Positions 6,191-7,775 of a stretch of DNA of 7,775 nt are shown piece by piece. This DNA is from Chitinophagaceae bacterium. Its GTDB lineage: Bacteria; Bacteroidota; Bacteroidia; Chitinophagales; Chitinophagaceae. The notes below the pieces were generated by a model. It saw only the letters and a list, made by a program, of their open reading frames with translations. It searched no databases and was not told the DNA's origin. The translations under genes and the position numbers were made by a program. The DNA lies in the NCBI GenBank assembly GCA_020846105.1, contig JADLEN010000151.1, forward strand, positions 1-7,775. Direction: 5' to 3'. Positions within the stretch are counted from its first letter, which is position 1, and the number at the start of each line of letters is the position of its first letter.

Positions 6191-7156
6191 CTAAGCGTCC
6201 AAATAAAACTCAACATTCACAATTACGGGGTTGGGTGTAGCATTACGGATGTTCAGGAAGGTAGCCCCGTTGATGTCGTAGCCAAGGCTAGCCGCCGTCA
6301 CACGGTTGTTGCTACCGCTGCTCAGTGCTTGCTCGCTCACAAAGCTGCTATCATCTGCCCCAAAACCCACCGCCACGCCTTGCGGTATGTTTTGCGGTAG
6401 TATAAATTTGATATCCGCAGCACCAGTAAACTCCGCAGCAATAGGTGCATAATCTACCGTAGTTACCACGCCCAAGCCGCCACAGGTCACGGGTGTAGCC
6501 AAGTCGGGGTTGCTGTGTGTGGGATTGTTATCTATGCTTAGGCTCAGTTTCCACTCGGCGTATAGCAGGGGGTCTTCGTCTATAAAGGTTTGCATGTGCA
6601 GGTCTAGCTCGCTTCTTATTTTATCGGCTTGCTGCATCAGCGGTTTTAGGTTATCATTGTGTAGTTCAGACAGTTCGGTGGCGCGCTTGGGCTCTGGCAA
6701 TGCAGCTATTAGCGCAACAATAGCCGCTTGTAGCGCCACAAAGTCGGCAGCATCTACACCCTCTAGGTTGGCTACATCGGGCAGTGCCTCGTCGTGTAGT
6801 TTTTGGGCAGGTATGGGCAGGTAGCTGTCTTTCATATGCTCCAATTCCGATTTTGTAAAATCGGAAATAAGCAATTTAGAGTTGTTCACACCTCCGCTAT
6901 AATAGCTAGCGGCGGCACGCCCTATTTTTAGCATTATTCTTTTTACCTCTGTTACTTTTTCATACTTGTCTAGTGTATAACCACTGTTGTCTTGGTCGGC
7001 AAGACCAATGGTAGTACCAATGCTTGTTACTACATTATTAAAGGTGATGGCTAGCGGCGGTATCTTGCTGCGGGCGGCTACTTTGGCAGCATTATCGCTC
7101 AGAAAATCAATCGTTTTTCGGTACGAATCGAACTTGGAAAAATTGTAATCATTCAT
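6191..7156 (-). CDS. Hypothetical protein with helical N-terminal part and beta-rich C-terminal part
   Basis: I do not recognise a characterised family in this 321-residue protein. It has no signal peptide or membrane segment, so it is probably cytoplasmic. Residues 1-205 look mostly helical: NFSKFDSYRKTIDFLSDNAAKVAA, a helix pair around 65-85, an Ala-rich helix near 136-152, and a charged, possibly coiled-coil helix near 165-190. A Pro/Asn linker (about 210-222) leads to a beta-like C-terminal part (223-321) rich in Val, Thr, Gly and Asn, ending NVEFYLDA. The N-terminal half reminds me of uncharacterised helical proteins common in Bacteroidota, but this is only an impression. The start ATG is preceded by an A/T-rich leader and a possible promoter. 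The gene diverges from an HTH regulator across a tandem repeat array and ends 27 bases from a terminator. Confidence 0.85.
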   Translation of the reverse strand: MNDYNFSKFDSYRKTIDFLSDNAAKVAARSKIPPLAITFNNVVTSIGTTIGLADQDNSGYTLDKYEKVTEVKRIMLKIGRAAASYYSGGVNNSKLLISDFTKSELEHMKDSYLPIPAQKLHDEALPDVANLEGVDAADFVALQAAIVALIAALPEPKRATELSELHNDNLKPLMQQADKIRSELDLHMQTFIDEDPLLYAEWKLSLSIDNNPTHSNPDLATPVTCGGLGVVTTVDYAPIAAEFTGAADIKFILPQNIPQGVAVGFGADDSSFVSEQALSSGSNNRVTAASLGYDINGATFLNIRNATPNPVIVNVEFYLDA

Positions 7157-7201
7157 AAGATTGAAATTTAATAGTTAAACAATAAAATAAAGTTAAGGGG
7201 T

Positions 7202-7230
7202 TAAATGTATATTTTGAACACCCATACCAA
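7202..7230 (-). promoter_or_regulatory. Possible promoter of the hypothetical gene ending at 6191
   Basis: On the minus strand, TTG (7230-7228) and TACATTTA (7209-7202) lie 18 bases apart. The last base differs from consensus and the spacer is one base short. It would give a leader of about 40 bases. Confidence 0.4.
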
Positions 7231-7321
7231 AATATTTTTTCACATTGCCTTTCTTCGTCTAAAACACTCGAATATAAAGTTACTGCGCTCAATTATTTAC
7301 TCATAGTTAGTATATACTTAT

Positions 7322-7426
7322 TCTGAGCTCGTAAATACTCGGTCTGAGCTTACAAATACTCAGTCTGAGCTCACAAATACTCGTTCTGAGCTCACAAGTA
7401 CTCAGTCTGAGCGCGCAAATATTTAT
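7322..7426. repeat. Five-copy 21-bp tandem repeat array in the divergent intergenic region
   Basis: Units start at 7322, 7343, 7364, 7385 and 7406. Each begins TCTGAGC; the consensus continues with TCACAAA and ends TACTCAG. Units 2 and 3, 3 and 4, and 1 and 3 each differ at 3 of 21 positions; unit 5 is decayed after TCTGAGC. A weaker copy flanks each side (7301-7321 and 7427-7447). Neighbouring units join as CTCAG-T-CTGAG, an 11-bp near-palindrome, exact at 7359-7369 and 7401-7411 and imperfect at 7338-7348, 7380-7390 and 7317-7327. The array lies between two divergent promoters, so an operator array is a reasonable inference. The rest of the 7157-7485 gap holds only the two promoters. Confidence 0.85.
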
Positions 7427-7455
7427 TAAGAGCTTTAAAAGCAAAATATTTTTAC

Positions 7456-7463
7456 TACATTTG
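7456..7463 (+). promoter_or_regulatory. -7 promoter box of the HTH regulator gene
   Basis: TACATTTG matches TAnnTTTG exactly and predicts a leader of about 15-20 bases to the ATG at 7486. No TTG lies at the -33 distance (GCTTTA occupies it). That position falls in the last decayed copy of the tandem repeat, so the promoter may depend on a factor bound to the array. Confidence 0.5.
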
Positions 7464-7485
7464 GGCTAATAAAAACCAAAATGCA

Positions 7486-7775
7486 ATGCTACATTGGCGC
7501 GTCAAAGAGATGCTAATAGAAAAGGGATACCCACACCCACACAAGTGGCTGCTGAAACGCAAGATGAGCAGCGCTACAGCCGTAAAAATAATGCACGATA
7601 AGCAGCAGCGAGTAGATTTGAAACACCTCAATGCCATTTGCGAGGCAGCCTACTGCACCCCCAACGATCTCTTTACCTGGCAGCCCGTAGAGGCCGCTCG
7701 TTTCAAGCCCTCGCACCCTATGCAAGCCCTACGGGCAAGGGCTATAGCCAACATCAACCACAAAATAAAAAGCCT
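7486..7775 (+). CDS. Small Cro/C1-type (XRE) HTH transcriptional regulator, cut by the window end
   Basis: The frame is open from ATG 7486 to the edge (96 full codons). The start, MLHWRVKEMLIEKGYPHPHK, then TAVKIMHDKQQRVDLKHLNAI and CTPNDLFTWQP match the Bacteroidota HTH family in which a Cro/C1-like helix-turn-helix fills residues about 1-66. The likely recognition region is WLLKRKMSSATAVKIMHDK (21-39), and the CTPNDLF motif (57-63) ends the domain. After it a basic tail (RFKPSHPMQALRARAIANIN) runs off the window. The protein should bind DNA as a dimer. The 21-bp array directly upstream is the obvious candidate target, giving autoregulation and control of the divergent hypothetical gene (inference). 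An out-of-frame ATG at 7481 opens an 11-codon frame overlapping this start. Confidence 0.88.
   Translation, partial: MLHWRVKEMLIEKGYPHPHKWLLKRKMSSATAVKIMHDKQQRVDLKHLNAICEAAYCTPNDLFTWQPVEAARFKPSHPMQALRARAIANINHKIKS

Noticed and set aside
7322..7426. CRISPR array
   Set aside because: The units are contiguous 21-mers with no spacers of unique sequence, and no cas gene is visible.
7307..7429. The tandem array is open in one plus frame and reads as a heptapeptide repeat (SELTNTQ-like), as in a coiled coil.
   Set aside because: There is no ATG, GTG or TTG start in the open stretch, which is closed by TAG at 7304-7306 and TAA at 7427-7429. A 21-bp unit keeps one frame automatically, and differences between units do not favour silent positions.

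Overview
The window looks like chromosomal DNA of a member of the Bacteroidota (Bacteroidetes), perhaps Chitinophagales or Sphingobacteriales. Four things point there: a PorP/SprF-family protein, a DUF4369-type thioredoxin lipoprotein, promoters of the Bacteroidota form TTG-N19..21-TAnnTTTG in front of several genes, and A-rich translation starts without Shine-Dalgarno sites. No tRNA, rRNA, transposase or CRISPR array is visible.

Layout. Bases 1-45 are probably the 3' end of an upstream gene. A surface-type lipoprotein of unknown function (161-922) follows, with its own promoter and a long symmetric terminator hairpin (938-980). Next is a PorP/SprF outer-membrane protein (1046-2083). It converges, 8 bases apart, on a minus-strand mannose-1-phosphate guanylyltransferase gene (2092-3174). 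Upstream of that, also on the minus strand, is the ribosomal pair rpmI-rplT (L35-L20), with a strong promoter before rpmI and a terminator after rplT. Divergent from rpmI is a two-gene plus-strand unit (4116-5940): a TlpA/ResA-like thiol-disulfide oxidoreductase lipoprotein and, 10 bases later, a LolD/MacB-type ABC ATPase with no permease beside it.

The right end is accessory-looking. A GC-rich structured intergenic element (about 5981-6114) is followed by a terminator hairpin, then a minus-strand gene for an unrecognised 321-residue protein (6191-7156). A 329-base divergent intergenic region carries a 21-bp tandem repeat array (core 7322-7426). It ends with the promoter and the first 96 codons of a small Cro/C1-type HTH regulator (7486 to the window edge).

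The housekeeping genes (manC, rpmI-rplT, and the tlpA-like and ABC pair) appear unrelated in function. The most interesting unit is the right end: an unknown protein and an HTH regulator diverge from a repeat array whose unit junctions form 11-bp near-palindromes spaced 21 bp apart, about two DNA turns. This looks like a multi-site operator and could be a self-regulated accessory module. Base composition also shifts: the left half is AT-rich, while genes from about 4200 rightwards are richer in GC and strongly prefer C over G on their coding strand.
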